Below the pieces are notes generated by a model that was not told the DNA's origin, did not search any database, and saw only the letters and a list, made by a program, of their open reading frames with translations. From Dyella sp. M7H15-1 (GTDB lineage: Bacteria; Pseudomonadota; Gammaproteobacteria; Xanthomonadales; Rhodanobacteraceae): DNA of 64,000 bases. The stretch lies in contig NZ_CP035300.1 in assembly GCF_004114615.1 (NCBI RefSeq), positions 1,550,001 through 1,614,000 of the forward strand, read 5' to 3'. Shown here piece after piece: positions 34,450-43,712 of the stretch. The translations under genes were made by a program, and so were the position numbers. Each line of letters begins with the position of its first letter. Position 1 is the first letter of the stretch.

Positions 34450-37293
34450 GTGAGCACAAACCTAATCCGCGAGTTTTCCGAATCCTCGCAACTCGCAGGC
34501 GGCAACGCCGATTACGTTGAATCCCTGTATGAAGCCTGGTTGGCCGGCCCCGAATCGGTGCCCGCCGAGTGGAATACCTACTTCAAGACCTTCAATGGCC
34601 GCGAGTCTGGGGACGTGCCCCATTCCGCGGCCATTGCGCGCATAGAAGCTGCGCAAAGGCAGCGCCCCAACGGCGTCATGACCATGCCGGTCAGCGATGA
34701 GCACGCACGCAAGCAGGCCGGCGTGCTGCGCCTGTTGACAGCCTATCGTTCGCGCGGCCATCTCTTTGCCGACCTTGATCCGCTGGGCCTGGCCCATAAG
34801 ACGCACGCACCGGATCTGGACCTGGCCTTCCATGGCCTGTCCGACACCGACCTCGACACCGAGTTCGATTGCGGCAACTTCGCCGGCGGCGGCCAGCGCA
34901 TGAAGCTGCACGAATTGTTTTCCCGCCTGAAGCGTGTGTACACGAACACGATTGGCTCGGAGTTCATGCACATCTCCGACCACACCCAGCGCAACTGGAT
35001 CTACTCACGCCTGGAACAGGCCAATGGCAGCGCTGGCCTGGACAAATCCGGCAAGCAGCGCATCCTGGATGGCCTGACCGCCGCCGAGGGCCTTGAGCGC
35101 TACTTGCACACCAAGTATGTCGGCCAGAAGCGCTTCTCGCTGGAAGGCGGTGACAGCCTGATCCCGATGGTGGACAACATCGTCCGTGCCTCGGGCGACA
35201 ACGGCATCAAGGACCTAGTCATCGGCATGGCACACCGCGGCCGCCTGAACGTGCTGGTCAACATCCTCGGCAAGCCACCGAAGACCCTGTTCAACGAGTT
35301 CGAAGGCAAGTTCGAGCATGTAGCGGACGACCCGGCCCATTCCGGCGACGTGAAGTACCACATGGGTTTCTCCGCCGACGTGCGCACGCCGAACGGTGGC
35401 GTGCACGTGGCACTCGCCTTCAATCCTTCGCATCTGGAAATCGTCAACCCGGTGGTGGCCGGCTCCGTGCATGCGCGCCAGGTGCGCGGCAGGGACACCG
35501 AGCGCACCCAGTCGCTGGCCGTGCTGATCCACGGCGACGCTGCGCTGTCCGGTCAAGGCGTGAACATGGAATTGTTCAACATGTCGCAGGCGCGCGGTTT
35601 CAAGATCGGCGGCACCATCCACATCGTGGTGAACAACCAGGTGGGCTTCACCACCTCCAACCCGCAGGACACGCGTTCCACGCTGTACTGCACCGACTTG
35701 GCCAAGATGGTCAACGCACCGGTATTCCATGTGAACGGCGACGATCCGGAAGCGGTGATCCAGGTCACCCGTCTGGCCTATGAATTCCGCAAGCAGTTCC
35801 GCAAGGATGTCGTCATCGATCTGGTCTGCTACCGCCGCCATGGCCACAACGAAGCCGATGAACCGTCCGCCACGCAGCCGGTGATGTACCAGATCATCCG
35901 CAAGCGTCCAACGGCGCGCGAACTCTACGGCCAAGTGCTGCAGAAGGAAGGCGTGCTCGCCGAAGGCGATCTGCAAAAGCAATTCGATGCCTACCGCGAC
36001 CGCCTCGAAGCCGGCGCGGCGATGACCGAGCTGCATCCGTCGCTGACCAAGGATGTGGAAGTGGACTGGAGCCAGTTCATCGGCAAGAAGCTCTCCACCC
36101 CGGTCAACACTGGCGTGGCAAAGACCACGTTGGTAGAGCTGGCCAACCGCATCCTGGATGTGCCGACGGATCTGACGCTGCAGTCGCGCGTCGCTAAGAT
36201 CTACGACGACCGCCGCAAGATGGCCAGTGGCGAGTTGCCAGGCGACTGGGGCTTTGCCGAGAACCTCGCCTACGCAACCCTGATCGACGAAGGCCACAAC
36301 CTGCGTCTGGTCGGCCAGGACGCCGGCCGCGGCACCTTCTTTCATCGCCACGCCGTGTTGCACGATCAGAAGGATGGCCACACCTTTATGCCGCTGGCGA
36401 CACTGCGTCCCGATGCGGATGTCGAAGTGATCGATTCGCTGCTCAGCGAAGAAGCCGTGATGGCCTTCGAATACGGCTATGCCACCACCGATCCGCACAC
36501 GCTGAATATCTGGGAAGCGCAGTTCGGCGATTTCGCCAACGGCGCGCAGGTGGTGATCGATCAGTTCATCAGCTCCGGCGAAGCGAAATGGGATCGCCTG
36601 TGCGGCCTGGTGCTGTACCTGCCGCATGGTTACGAAGGCCAGGGTCCGGAGCATTCCTCCGCCCGTCTGGAGCGCTTCCTACAACTTTGCGCGCTCGACA
36701 ACATGCAGGTGTGCGTGCCGACCACTCCGGCGCAGGATTTCCACATGATCCGCCGTCAGATGCTGCGCCCGACGCGCAAACCGCTGATCGTGATGACGCC
36801 CAAGTCGCTGCTGCGCCACAAGCTGGCCGTGTCCACGCTGGACGAGCTGGCCAACGGCAGCTTCCAGCTGGTGATCGGCGAGCATCGCGAACTGGCGGCC
36901 AAGAAGGTCAAGCGCGTCGTGTTGTGCGCCGGCAAGGTCTACTACGACCTGCTGGAAAACGCCGAAAAGCGTGATGTCAGCGATGTCGCCATCGTACGCG
37001 TGGAACAGCTGTATCCGTTCCCGCGTCCGGAAGTCACCGCCGAACTGGAGAAATATCCGGCCGCCAAGGAAGTGGTGTGGTGCCAGGAAGAGCCGATGAA
37101 CCAGGGTGCCTGGTTCCAGATCCGCCACCATCTGCAAGCCTGTGCCAACAGCAAGCAGAGCCTTTCCTACGCCGGTCGTGCCGGCTCGCCCGCGCCAGCT
37201 GCCGGCCACCTCAACGATCACGTTGCCGAGCAGGCCGCACTGGTCGAACAGGCGCTGGTTGCACCGGTTGGCAACGATCACTCCGTTGAATAA
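34450..37293 (+). CDS. sucA: 2-oxoglutarate dehydrogenase E1 component
   Basis: A 947-residue thiamine-diphosphate enzyme of the TCA cycle that decarboxylates 2-oxoglutarate and passes the succinyl group to SucB. It starts with GTG at 34450 and the family N terminus ESSQLAGGNADYVESLYEAW. The visible motifs are GMAHRGRLNVLVNILGK, FNPSHLEIVNPVV, and the ThDP-binding GDD (HVNGDDPEAVIQV) with the following NEADEP. The C-terminal half has GQDAGRGTFFHRHAV and LPHGYEGQGPEHSSARLERF. It is followed after 51 bases by sucB. Confidence 0.97.
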   Translation: MSTNLIREFSESSQLAGGNADYVESLYEAWLAGPESVPAEWNTYFKTFNGRESGDVPHSAAIARIEAAQRQRPNGVMTMPVSDEHARKQAGVLRLLTAYRSRGHLFADLDPLGLAHKTHAPDLDLAFHGLSDTDLDTEFDCGNFAGGGQRMKLHELFSRLKRVYTNTIGSEFMHISDHTQRNWIYSRLEQANGSAGLDKSGKQRILDGLTAAEGLERYLHTKYVGQKRFSLEGGDSLIPMVDNIVRASGDNGIKDLVIGMAHRGRLNVLVNILGKPPKTLFNEFEGKFEHVADDPAHSGDVKYHMGFSADVRTPNGGVHVALAFNPSHLEIVNPVVAGSVHARQVRGRDTERTQSLAVLIHGDAALSGQGVNMELFNMSQARGFKIGGTIHIVVNNQVGFTTSNPQDTRSTLYCTDLAKMVNAPVFHVNGDDPEAVIQVTRLAYEFRKQFRKDVVIDLVCYRRHGHNEADEPSATQPVMYQIIRKRPTARELYGQVLQKEGVLAEGDLQKQFDAYRDRLEAGAAMTELHPSLTKDVEVDWSQFIGKKLSTPVNTGVAKTTLVELANRILDVPTDLTLQSRVAKIYDDRRKMASGELPGDWGFAENLAYATLIDEGHNLRLVGQDAGRGTFFHRHAVLHDQKDGHTFMPLATLRPDADVEVIDSLLSEEAVMAFEYGYATTDPHTLNIWEAQFGDFANGAQVVIDQFISSGEAKWDRLCGLVLYLPHGYEGQGPEHSSARLERFLQLCALDNMQVCVPTTPAQDFHMIRRQMLRPTRKPLIVMTPKSLLRHKLAVSTLDELANGSFQLVIGEHRELAAKKVKRVVLCAGKVYYDLLENAEKRDVSDVAIVRVEQLYPFPRPEVTAELEKYPAAKEVVWCQEEPMNQGAWFQIRHHLQACANSKQSLSYAGRAGSPAPAAGHLNDHVAEQAALVEQALVAPVGNDHSVE

Positions 37294-37344
37294 ACATCCA
37301 AGAATCTCGCACTCACGGATGAGCGACCAACCCCAGGATCCTCT

Positions 37345-38568
37345 ATGTCCACCGAAGTCAAAGTCCCCGTTCTACCCGAGTCCGTGTCCGACGCCACCAT
37401 CGCCGCCTGGCACAAGAAAGCCGGTGAAGCGGTCAAGCGCGACGAGAACCTGGTTGATCTGGAAACCGACAAGGTCGTGCTGGAAGTACCGTCGCCGGTT
37501 GATGGTGTACTCAAGGAAATCAAGTTCCAGAGCGGTGACACCGTGACCAGCCAGCAGGTGATCGCGGTGATCGAAGAAGGTGCAGCGGCCTCCGCGCCGG
37601 CTCCCGCTCCGGCCGCAACCGTACCTGCTCCGGCATCCGCGCTGGCAGCGGGACCCGGGACCCGGGACGCGGGACTTGGCAAAGCCGGTTCCGATGACCT
37701 ATCCCCTGCCGCTCGCCGCGTCGCGACCGAAACCGGCGTTGACACCACCAACGTCGCCGGCACCGGTCGCGATGGCCGCATCATCAAAGAAGACGTCGTC
37801 GCTGCAGCCAACAAGCCCGCCGCCCCGAGTCCCGAGTCCCGAGGGCCGAGTCCCGCCACACTCGGCCCTCGCGCCGAAGAGCGCGTCCCGATGACGCGCA
37901 TCCGCGCCCGTATCGCCGAGCGCCTGATGCAGTCGAAGAACTCGATCGCGATGCTCACCTCGTTCAACGAAGTGAACCTCGCCGAAGTCAGCAAGATGCG
38001 CAAGACGCTGGGCGAGCAATTCGAAAAGGCGAACGGGGTGAAGCTCGGCTTCATGAGCTTCTTCGTGAAGGCCGCCACTGAAGCGCTGAAGCGTCACCCG
38101 ATCATCAATGCCTCGGTCGATGGCAACGACATCATCTATCACGGCTACCAGGACATCTCCATCGCCGTGTCCACCGACAAGGGTCTGGTCACACCGGTGC
38201 TGCGCGACGCGCAGAACATGAGCTTCGCCGATGTCGAAAAGGGCATCGTCAACTACGCCAAGAAGGCGCGCGACGGCAAGCTGGGCCTGGACGACCTGCA
38301 AGGCGGCACCTTCACCATCACCAACGGCGGCACCTTCGGTTCGCTGCTGTCGACCCCGATCGTGAACCCACCGCAGAGCGCGATTCTCGGCATGCACACC
38401 ATCAAGGAGCGTGCGATCGTCGAAAACGGCCAGGTGATCGCCGCGCCGATGATGTACCTGGCGCTGAGCTACGACCATCGCATCATCGACGGCAAGGATG
38501 CGGTGTTGTTCCTGGTCGATATCAAGAATCAGCTGGAAAATCCGCAGCGCATGCTGTTGGGCATGTAA
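37345..38568 (+). CDS. sucB: Dihydrolipoyl succinyltransferase, E2 component of 2-oxoglutarate dehydrogenase
   Basis: A 407-residue E2. Lipoyl domain at residues 1-76 with the lipoylated Lys in [13 protein letters not shown]; peripheral-subunit-binding domain near 120-155 ([28 protein letters not shown]); catalytic domain from about 180 with the active-site His in [13 protein letters not shown]. The two linkers are odd: the DNA near 37650-37685 and 37830-37875 is made of GGGACCCGGGAC and CGAGTCCCGAGTCCC-type repeats like those found between genes here (for example near 29970). They encode the low-complexity [12 protein letters not shown] and [15 protein letters not shown]. The frame is intact, so the enzyme should work. 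Confidence 0.96.
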   Translation: MSTEVKVPVLPESVSDATIAAWHKKAGEAVKRDENLVDLETDKVVLEVPSPVDGVLKEIKFQSGDTVTSQQVIAVIEEGAAASAPAPAPAATVPAPASALAAGPGTRDAGLGKAGSDDLSPAARRVATETGVDTTNVAGTGRDGRIIKEDVVAAANKPAAPSPESRGPSPATLGPRAEERVPMTRIRARIAERLMQSKNSIAMLTSFNEVNLAEVSKMRKTLGEQFEKANGVKLGFMSFFVKAATEALKRHPIINASVDGNDIIYHGYQDISIAVSTDKGLVTPVLRDAQNMSFADVEKGIVNYAKKARDGKLGLDDLQGGTFTITNGGTFGSLLSTPIVNPPQSAILGMHTIKERAIVENGQVIAAPMMYLALSYDHRIIDGKDAVLFLVDIKNQLENPQRMLLGM

Positions 38569-38579
38569 GCCTCTCGTAT

Positions 38580-38692
38580 CCCCTCTCCCTCCGGGAGAGG
38601 GGATGGGGGTGAGGGTGCGGTAACAACGCAACGCCTCACTCCGCACGTACCCTCACCCGCCCTCCGGGCACCCTCTCCCAAGGGGAGAGGGA
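38580..38692. repeat. CCCTCTCCC/GGGTGAGGG-type repeat between sucB and lpd
   Basis: The left arm has CCCTCTCCCTCCGGGAGAGG followed by GGGTGAGGGTGCGG. The right arm has CCGCACGTACCCTCACCCGC and ends in CCCTCTCCCAAGGGGAGAGG. The arms pair along most of their length. It is the same element as at 33244-33381. Within the sucA-sucB-lpd operon it would form a strong RNA hairpin between two coding regions. Confidence 0.75.
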
Positions 38693-38709
38693 TAAAGCGA
38701 GACAAAGAA

Positions 38710-40164
38710 ATGAGCGACAAATTCGACGTCATCGTCATCGGCGCCGGCCCTGCCGGCTATGTAGCCGCGATCCGCGCCGCGCAACTTGGCCTGAAGACCG
38801 CCTGCATCGACGCCTTCGTCGGCAAGGATGGCAAGCAGGCGCTCGGCGGCACCTGCCTCAATGTCGGCTGCATTCCCTCCAAGGCGCTGCTCGATTCGTC
38901 CAAGCAGTATTACAACCTGTCGCACAACCTGCCGGCGCACGGCATCAGTGTCGAAAACGCCAAGATGGACATGGCCACCTTCATCGGTCGCAAGGACAAG
39001 ATCGTCAAGCAGTTCACCGGCGGCATCGGCCAGTTGTTCAAGGCCAACAAGGTCACGCCGTTCTTCGGCAAGGGCAAGCTGCTCGGCTGCAAAACAGGCG
39101 ATAGCAAAAACGTCGAAATCACCAGCAACGGCGGCAGCAAGCAGACCATCAGCGCCACCAACGTGATTCTCGCTTCCGGCTCGGTGCCGATCGAGCTGCC
39201 GTTCGCCAAGTTCGACAACAAATTCATCCTCGACAACGCCGGCGCATTGGACATCAGCGAAGTGCCGCAGCGTCTGGGCGTGATCGGCGCGGGCGTGATC
39301 GGACTGGAACTGGGCAGCGTGTGGAATCGTCTGGGCTCGCAAGTCACCATCCTCGAAGCGCTGCCGGATTTCCTGGCGGTGGCCGACCAGGACGTCGCCA
39401 AGGTCGCCAAGAAGGAATTCGAGAAGCAGGGTCTGACCATCAAGCTCAGCGCCAAGCTGACCAAGGCTGAAGTCAAAACCACGTCTAATAAGAGCAGCGA
39501 AGTCGCGCTGACCTACGAAGACAAAGATGGCACGCACGAACTCACCGTCGACAAGCTACTGGTAGCCGTGGGCCGCCGCGCCTACACCGAAGGCCTGCTG
39601 GCCGACGACACCGGCGTGAAGCTGGACGAACGCGGTCGCATCGCGGTCGACGAACACAACCACACCGGCGTGGACGGCGTGTGGGCGATCGGCGACGCCG
39701 TGCGCGGCCCGATGCTCGCGCACAAGGGTTCCGAAGAAGGCGTGGCGGTGGCCGAGTGGATCGCCGGCAAGGCCGGTCACATCAACCTCGACACCGTGCC
39801 GTGGGTGATCTACACCGAACCGGAAATCGCCTGGGCCGGCAAGACCGAGAAGGAACTGAAGGACGCCGGCGTGCCGTACAAGATTGGCACCTTCCCGTTC
39901 GCCGCCATCGGTCGCGCCGTGGCCATGAACGAAGCAATCGGTCAGGTGAAGGTGCTCGCGCATGCGGAAACCGACCGCCTGCTGGGCGTGCACATGGTCG
40001 GCCCGGGCGTGTCCGAGCTGATTGCCGAGTGCGTGGTGGCGATGGAGTTCAAGGGCTCCGCCGAAGACCTGGCCCGCATCGTCCACGCTCACCCGACGCT
40101 GTCCGAAGCGGTGCACGAAGCGGCACTGTCGGTGGACAAGCGCGCCATTCACAAGGGCAATTGA
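38710..40164 (+). CDS. lpdA: Dihydrolipoyl dehydrogenase (E3)
   Basis: A 484-residue FAD/NAD disulfide oxidoreductase that reoxidises dihydrolipoyl groups. The FAD motif VIGAGPAGYVAAIRAAQLG is at the N terminus, the redox pair in GGTCLNVGCIPSKALL near residue 50, the NAD motif VIGAGVIGLELGS near 195, and the catalytic His-Glu in HAHPTLSEAVHEAAL at the end. It is the third gene of the operon, after a repeat hairpin. It likely also serves other dehydrogenase complexes if no second lpd exists. Confidence 0.96.
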   Translation: MSDKFDVIVIGAGPAGYVAAIRAAQLGLKTACIDAFVGKDGKQALGGTCLNVGCIPSKALLDSSKQYYNLSHNLPAHGISVENAKMDMATFIGRKDKIVKQFTGGIGQLFKANKVTPFFGKGKLLGCKTGDSKNVEITSNGGSKQTISATNVILASGSVPIELPFAKFDNKFILDNAGALDISEVPQRLGVIGAGVIGLELGSVWNRLGSQVTILEALPDFLAVADQDVAKVAKKEFEKQGLTIKLSAKLTKAEVKTTSNKSSEVALTYEDKDGTHELTVDKLLVAVGRRAYTEGLLADDTGVKLDERGRIAVDEHNHTGVDGVWAIGDAVRGPMLAHKGSEEGVAVAEWIAGKAGHINLDTVPWVIYTEPEIAWAGKTEKELKDAGVPYKIGTFPFAAIGRAVAMNEAIGQVKVLAHAETDRLLGVHMVGPGVSELIAECVVAMEFKGSAEDLARIVHAHPTLSEAVHEAALSVDKRAIHKGN

Positions 40165-40179
40165 GGTCAGGATGACCTC

Positions 40180-40277
40180 ACCCTGGACAGCACATGGATG
40201 TGCGACGATCCGGGGTCCATCCTGGGTCTGATGGCTTCACCCCGGACAGTGCATGGATGCACGATGATCCGGGGTCC
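40180..40277. repeat. Two direct copies of an about 41-base intergenic repeat after lpdA
   Basis: The copies at 40180-40220 and 40238-40277 share GGACAG, ATGGATG and GATCCGGGGTCCA in the same order, offset by about 57 bases. Each half contains an inverted pair GTCC/GGAC. Function is unknown; it may be extragenic repeat material or part of the lpd terminator. Confidence 0.6.
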
Positions 40278-40346
40278 AGACCAACGACCCGCTCGTGGGA
40301 ACATGGGCGGGTCATCTTATTTAAAGTACCGAAACCTTCGCGGTCG

Positions 40347-40374
40347 TCATCCCAGCGTAGGCAAGGATGACGAG
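40347..40374. repeat. GTCATCCC-type palindrome upstream of the LOG gene
   Basis: CGTCATCCCAGCG and the facing AAGGATGACG form a short imperfect hairpin. It is a member of the same family as 14479-14556, about 20 bases before the LOG-protein start. Confidence 0.5.
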
Positions 40375-40395
40375 CAAGACATCACGAGACTCAAC

Positions 40396-40992
40396 ATGCC
40401 CCCATCCGCCGCCCTCTGCGTCTATTGTGGTTCCAGCTCTGGCAAGCATCCCGAATACATGGAAACTGCACGCATCTTCGGCACCGAAATGGCTCGTCGC
40501 GGCATCACGCTGGTTTATGGTGGTGGCAAAGTCGGCCTGATGGGAGCGATAGCCGATGCGGTGCTCGCGGCGGGCGGCAAGGTCATCGGTGTGATCCCGC
40601 GTCAATTGGTCGAGCGCGAAGTGGCGCATCCGGACCTGACCGATATGCACGTGGTGGAAACCATGCATCAGCGCAAAACGCGCATGTATGAACTTTCGGA
40701 TGCGTTCGTCGCCCTGCCCGGCGGATTCGGCACCATGGATGAAATGTTCGAGATGCTTACCTGGTCGCAGCTCGGCTTGCATAAATATCCCTGCGCGTTT
40801 TTCGATGTGCGCGGCTATTACACACAGTTGCGCCATATGATGGATCACATGGTGGACGAAAACTTCGTGCGCCCCGAGCAACGCGCAAGCATCTGGTTCG
40901 GCGACAACATGCAAGCGCTTTTCGACTGGATGTCACAGTATCAGGGAAGCTACACCTTGAAATGGATTGACAGCCGCAGTGTCAAAGCTTGA
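40396..40992 (+). CDS. LOG-family protein (cytokinin riboside 5'-monophosphate phosphoribohydrolase-like)
   Basis: A 198-residue Rossmann-fold protein with the LOG signature PGGFGTMDEMFE near residue 110 and VYCGSSSGKHPEY at the N terminus, plus TLVYGGGKVGLMG. LOG proteins cleave the N-glycosidic bond of AMP-like nucleotides. The start at MPPSAAL fits the family; the frame upstream to 40198 only runs through repeat sequence. The stop (40990-40992) lies just before the next gene. Its natural substrate in bacteria is not settled. Confidence 0.88.
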   Translation: MPPSAALCVYCGSSSGKHPEYMETARIFGTEMARRGITLVYGGGKVGLMGAIADAVLAAGGKVIGVIPRQLVEREVAHPDLTDMHVVETMHQRKTRMYELSDAFVALPGGFGTMDEMFEMLTWSQLGLHKYPCAFFDVRGYYTQLRHMMDHMVDENFVRPEQRASIWFGDNMQALFDWMSQYQGSYTLKWIDSRSVKA

Positions 40993-41006
40993 ACGAGAAT
41001 GCCATC

Positions 41007-42011
41007 GTGAACATCTCTGCCGATTTCCGCGCTTTTCGCATCCATAACGACGCGGCGGGTTATCGTGGCGGCCTTGAAACCATGCACACCGACGCCCTCA
41101 GTGCCGGCGAAGTGCTGGTAAAAGTCGCTTACTCGTCGGTGAACTACAAGGATGCACTGGCCGGCACCGGCCAAGGCAAAATTCTTCGCCAATACCCGCT
41201 CAACGGCGGCATCGACGCCGCGGGTGTCGTCGTGGCTTCCACTGATCCGCACTTCAGAGAAGGCGACGAAGTGTTATGCACCGGCGCCGGTCTTTCCGAA
41301 ACACGCGACGGCGGCTACGGGGAATATATCCGCCTGGCCTCGCCATGGACCATTGCTCTGCCCAAAGGCCTGAGCCTGCGAGAAAGCATGATTCTCGGTA
41401 CCGCCGGCTTTACCGCCGCGTTGGCCTTGTTGCGCATGCAAGACAACCACCAATCTCCCGCGATGGGCCCCATCGCCGTGACGGGCGCCAGTGGCGGGGT
41501 AGGCATGCTTGCGATAGATATCTTCAGCCACGCTGGCTACGACGTGCATGCGATCAGCGGCAAGGCCGCCCATTTCGATGTCCTGCGCAGCCTTGGCGCG
41601 ACCGAATGCATCGATCGCCATCAGCTCAGCTTCAGCGGCAAGCCACTGGATTCGTCCCGCTTCGGTGGCGCACTGGACAACGTCGGTGGCTCCATGCTAA
41701 CCGGTCTGCTACCGCTCATTGTGCCTTACGGCAACGTAGCCCTTTGTGGCAATGCCGGTGGTATCGCTTTCGACAGCACGGTTATGCCGTTCATCCTTCG
41801 CGGCGCCAGCCTGCTCGGCATCGCTTCTGCCGGTACCATCCGCGACCAGCGCAACCAGGTGTGGCAACATCTGGCCAGCGACTGGAAACCTCGCCACCTC
41901 GATCGTATTGCTACCCGCGAAGTCGCCCTTGACCAACTTCCGGAAGTATTCGAGCGTATGCTGGCAGGTAATTCGTTCGGCCGCACACTGGTGCGGGTGG
42001 GCAGTGTTTAA
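41007..42011 (+). CDS. YhdH/AcuI-type quinone-oxidoreductase-like reductase (acrylyl-CoA reductase family)
   Basis: A 334-residue zinc-independent medium-chain dehydrogenase. The N terminus has EVLVKVAYSSVNYKDALAGT near residue 40, PGIDAAG-like GGIDAAGVVV, and the nucleotide loop VTGASGGVGMLAIDI near 155. YhdH and AcuI reduce acrylyl-CoA with NADPH. The GTG at 41007 is chosen because a GAGA stands at a usable distance and the frame before it only overlaps the LOG gene stop; a TTG at 40989 is possible. Confidence 0.85.
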   Translation: MNISADFRAFRIHNDAAGYRGGLETMHTDALSAGEVLVKVAYSSVNYKDALAGTGQGKILRQYPLNGGIDAAGVVVASTDPHFREGDEVLCTGAGLSETRDGGYGEYIRLASPWTIALPKGLSLRESMILGTAGFTAALALLRMQDNHQSPAMGPIAVTGASGGVGMLAIDIFSHAGYDVHAISGKAAHFDVLRSLGATECIDRHQLSFSGKPLDSSRFGGALDNVGGSMLTGLLPLIVPYGNVALCGNAGGIAFDSTVMPFILRGASLLGIASAGTIRDQRNQVWQHLASDWKPRHLDRIATREVALDQLPEVFERMLAGNSFGRTLVRVGSV

Positions 42012-42081
42012 CGTTTTTGAATTTGGAAGCGTCGTCACGACGACTTAAAATTAACGAAACAGACAGGGGGATTCCCACCTT

Positions 42082-42447
42082 ATGGCACGCATCCTGATCG
42101 TCGACGATTCAGAATCGCAGCGCACTGGTATCACGCGTATCGTCGAGAAGCTCGGCCATAAGGCGGTGACAGCCAAAGATGGTGCCGACGGTGTCGAGAA
42201 AGCCAGACAGGAAAAACCTGACCTGATCCTTATGGACGTAGTGATGCCCAACCTCAATGGTTTCCAGGCCACTCGCACCATCAGCAAGGATCCGGAGACG
42301 GCACATATTCCGATCGTGCTAGTCACTACCAAGGACCAGGAAACCGACAAGGTGTGGGGCATGCGTCAGGGCGCGAAAGCTTATGTGACCAAACCGATCA
42401 AGGAAGAGGAATTGGCCACAGTGCTGAAAGAGCTGCTGCAGGTCTGA
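42082..42447 (+). CDS. pilH: PilH-like CheY-type response regulator
   Basis: A 121-residue stand-alone receiver domain. The acid pocket is visible at ILIVDD, the phosphorylation site Asp in LILMDVVMPNLNGFQ near residue 52, the switch Thr in VTTKDQETDK, and the conserved Lys in YVTKPIKEE. The sequence KDQETDKVWGMRQGA is typical of PilH, which controls type IV pilus motors for twitching. No pilG, pilI, pilJ or chpA lies beside it here. A strong terminator follows. Confidence 0.82.
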   Translation: MARILIVDDSESQRTGITRIVEKLGHKAVTAKDGADGVEKARQEKPDLILMDVVMPNLNGFQATRTISKDPETAHIPIVLVTTKDQETDKVWGMRQGAKAYVTKPIKEEELATVLKELLQV

Positions 42448-42462
42448 GTTGTTGCTTTGGGT

Positions 42463-42510
42463 GTCAAAACACAAACGGCGCCGCAAGACGCTGTCCGTTT
42501 GTGTTTTGAC
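42463..42510. terminator. Perfect 16-base stem after pilH, probably bidirectional
   Basis: GTCAAAACACAAACGG at 42463-42478 and its exact complement at 42495-42510 enclose a 16-base loop. The gene pairs are convergent (pilH plus, cbpA minus), and the stem is A/T-rich at its base on both sides. This is a good place for a shared terminator. Confidence 0.75.
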
Positions 42511-42546
42511 CAGCGCCTCGCAAGCAGGAGGCAAGGCCATCACACC

Positions 42547-43449
42547 TCAATGCCGTGGATCGTAGTGCGCAAACTGCGCCCGCAACGCTTCATAAGCCTC
42601 GCGTTGCGCCTCGCTATCCACCGGCGGCGCTTTGATCGAGATTTCCACGAACTGATCCCCGGGCATCGGTCCCGGCATGCCTCGCCCTTTCAGGCGCAGC
42701 TTGCGGCCCGATTGCGATCCGGCCGGAATACGCAAGTCGACGGTCCCGGCTAGCGTCGGCACCGATACGATCGCCCCCAGAGCAGCCTCCCAGGGGCTGA
42801 TCGACAGTACATACAGCACGTTCAAACCATCCAGCTTGAAGCGAGCATCGTCACGGATGCCCACTTCGAGCAACAAATCCCCCTGAGGTCCCCCTCCCAC
42901 TCCAGGGTGGCCCTGGCCACTCAGGCGAATGACCTTGCCCGGCTGGATACCGGCTGGGATCTTCACCTCCAACACCCGCTCCTTGCCAGTGCCATCGCCC
43001 AAGCTCAGACGTGTACGGCCGCCATCGAAGGCGGTCTGCAGGTCGATCTGTACATGTGCTTGCACATCACGGCCACGACGGGCACGTGACTGTCCCGGCC
43101 GGGCGCCGCCAGTGGTACGGCCGAACAGACTCTCGAAAAAATCACTGAAGTCGCCCTCGCCCGACTCACCAAAATCGAAACCCTGGCCCTGCCCCCAGTT
43201 CGGCGGCGGCCGAAACTGTTCGCCTTGACGGTAGCCACCAGCACGGAGCTGGTCATAGGCGCGGCGCTTCTCGGCATCGCGCAATACTTCGTTAGCCTCG
43301 TTGATTGCCTTGAATTTCTCTTCGGCGCCGGCTTCCTTGTTTTTGTCCGGATGGTATTTACGCGCCAGCTTGCGATAAGCCGCCTTGACATCAGCCTCGC
43401 TGGCGTCGGGCTTCACACCGAGAATGTCGTAATAATCTTTGAATTCCAC
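42547..43449 (-). CDS. cbpA: Curved-DNA-binding protein/DnaJ-family co-chaperone
   Basis: A 300-residue type II J protein. The J domain ([20 protein letters not shown], then the YHPDKN catalytic motif) is at residues 1-70, then a Gly/Phe-rich segment ([16 protein letters not shown]), then two beta-sandwich domains. There is no zinc finger, which separates it from DnaJ. The start is a GTG at 43449 with GGGGA seven bases before; the frame continues upstream to 43530 but enters the terminator hairpin. It may work with DnaK and bind curved DNA. DjlA and DnaJ are excluded by domain order. Confidence 0.85.
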   Translation of the reverse strand: MEFKDYYDILGVKPDASEADVKAAYRKLARKYHPDKNKEAGAEEKFKAINEANEVLRDAEKRRAYDQLRAGGYRQGEQFRPPPNWGQGQGFDFGESGEGDFSDFFESLFGRTTGGARPGQSRARRGRDVQAHVQIDLQTAFDGGRTRLSLGDGTGKERVLEVKIPAGIQPGKVIRLSGQGHPGVGGGPQGDLLLEVGIRDDARFKLDGLNVLYVLSISPWEAALGAIVSVPTLAGTVDLRIPAGSQSGRKLRLKGRGMPGPMPGDQFVEISIKAPPVDSEAQREAYEALRAQFAHYDPRH

Positions 43450-43470
43450 TGCCGTTCCCCGAGGCTGATT

Positions 43471-43519
43471 CAAGCAAAAACAAGCAGCCCGCCACGGATC
43501 ATGAGCCGTGGCGGGCTGC
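43471..43519 (-). terminator. Terminator-like hairpin directly upstream of cbpA
   Basis: On the minus strand, GCAGCCCGCCACGG pairs perfectly with CCGTGGCGGGCTGC around an 8-base loop, followed by TTGTTTTTGC. This is a textbook intrinsic terminator pointing toward cbpA. No gene ends there: 43520-43712 has no convincing minus-strand gene. It could attenuate cbpA or end a small RNA. Confidence 0.65.
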
Positions 43520-43712
43520 TGCTGCGACATGCTGCGCCAAGCCGATCACGACGCAGCGCAACGCGGTTGCCGCCTTGTTCGGCATCGCAATTTGTCGCAC
43601 ACCCTGCTTGCCGATCGCATGGATGTTGGTTCCAAAGCCGCTATTTTCAAGGCGACAGCAGACCTCTAGGATGGGACGATTGCCTCCACGCGTTACCTAA
43701 TCCTCGACCCTC

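Noticed and set aside
37650-37875. Possible CRISPR-like repeats in sucB
   Set aside because: The repeat words are short, uneven and without equal spacers; the frame of sucB is open through them. No CRISPR array was seen anywhere in the window.
40198-40395. N-terminal extension of the LOG protein
   Set aside because: It reads through two direct repeats and a palindrome and does not match the LOG family start.
43450-43530. 27-residue N-terminal extension of CbpA ([10 protein letters not shown])
   Set aside because: It would be translated through the terminator-like hairpin and is absent from the family; the GTG at 43449 has a ribosome site.
43510-43600. 28-codon minus-strand [18 protein letters not shown]
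   Set aside because: It ends inside the hairpin stem and has no clear ribosome site; it is only mentioned as part of the small-RNA question.
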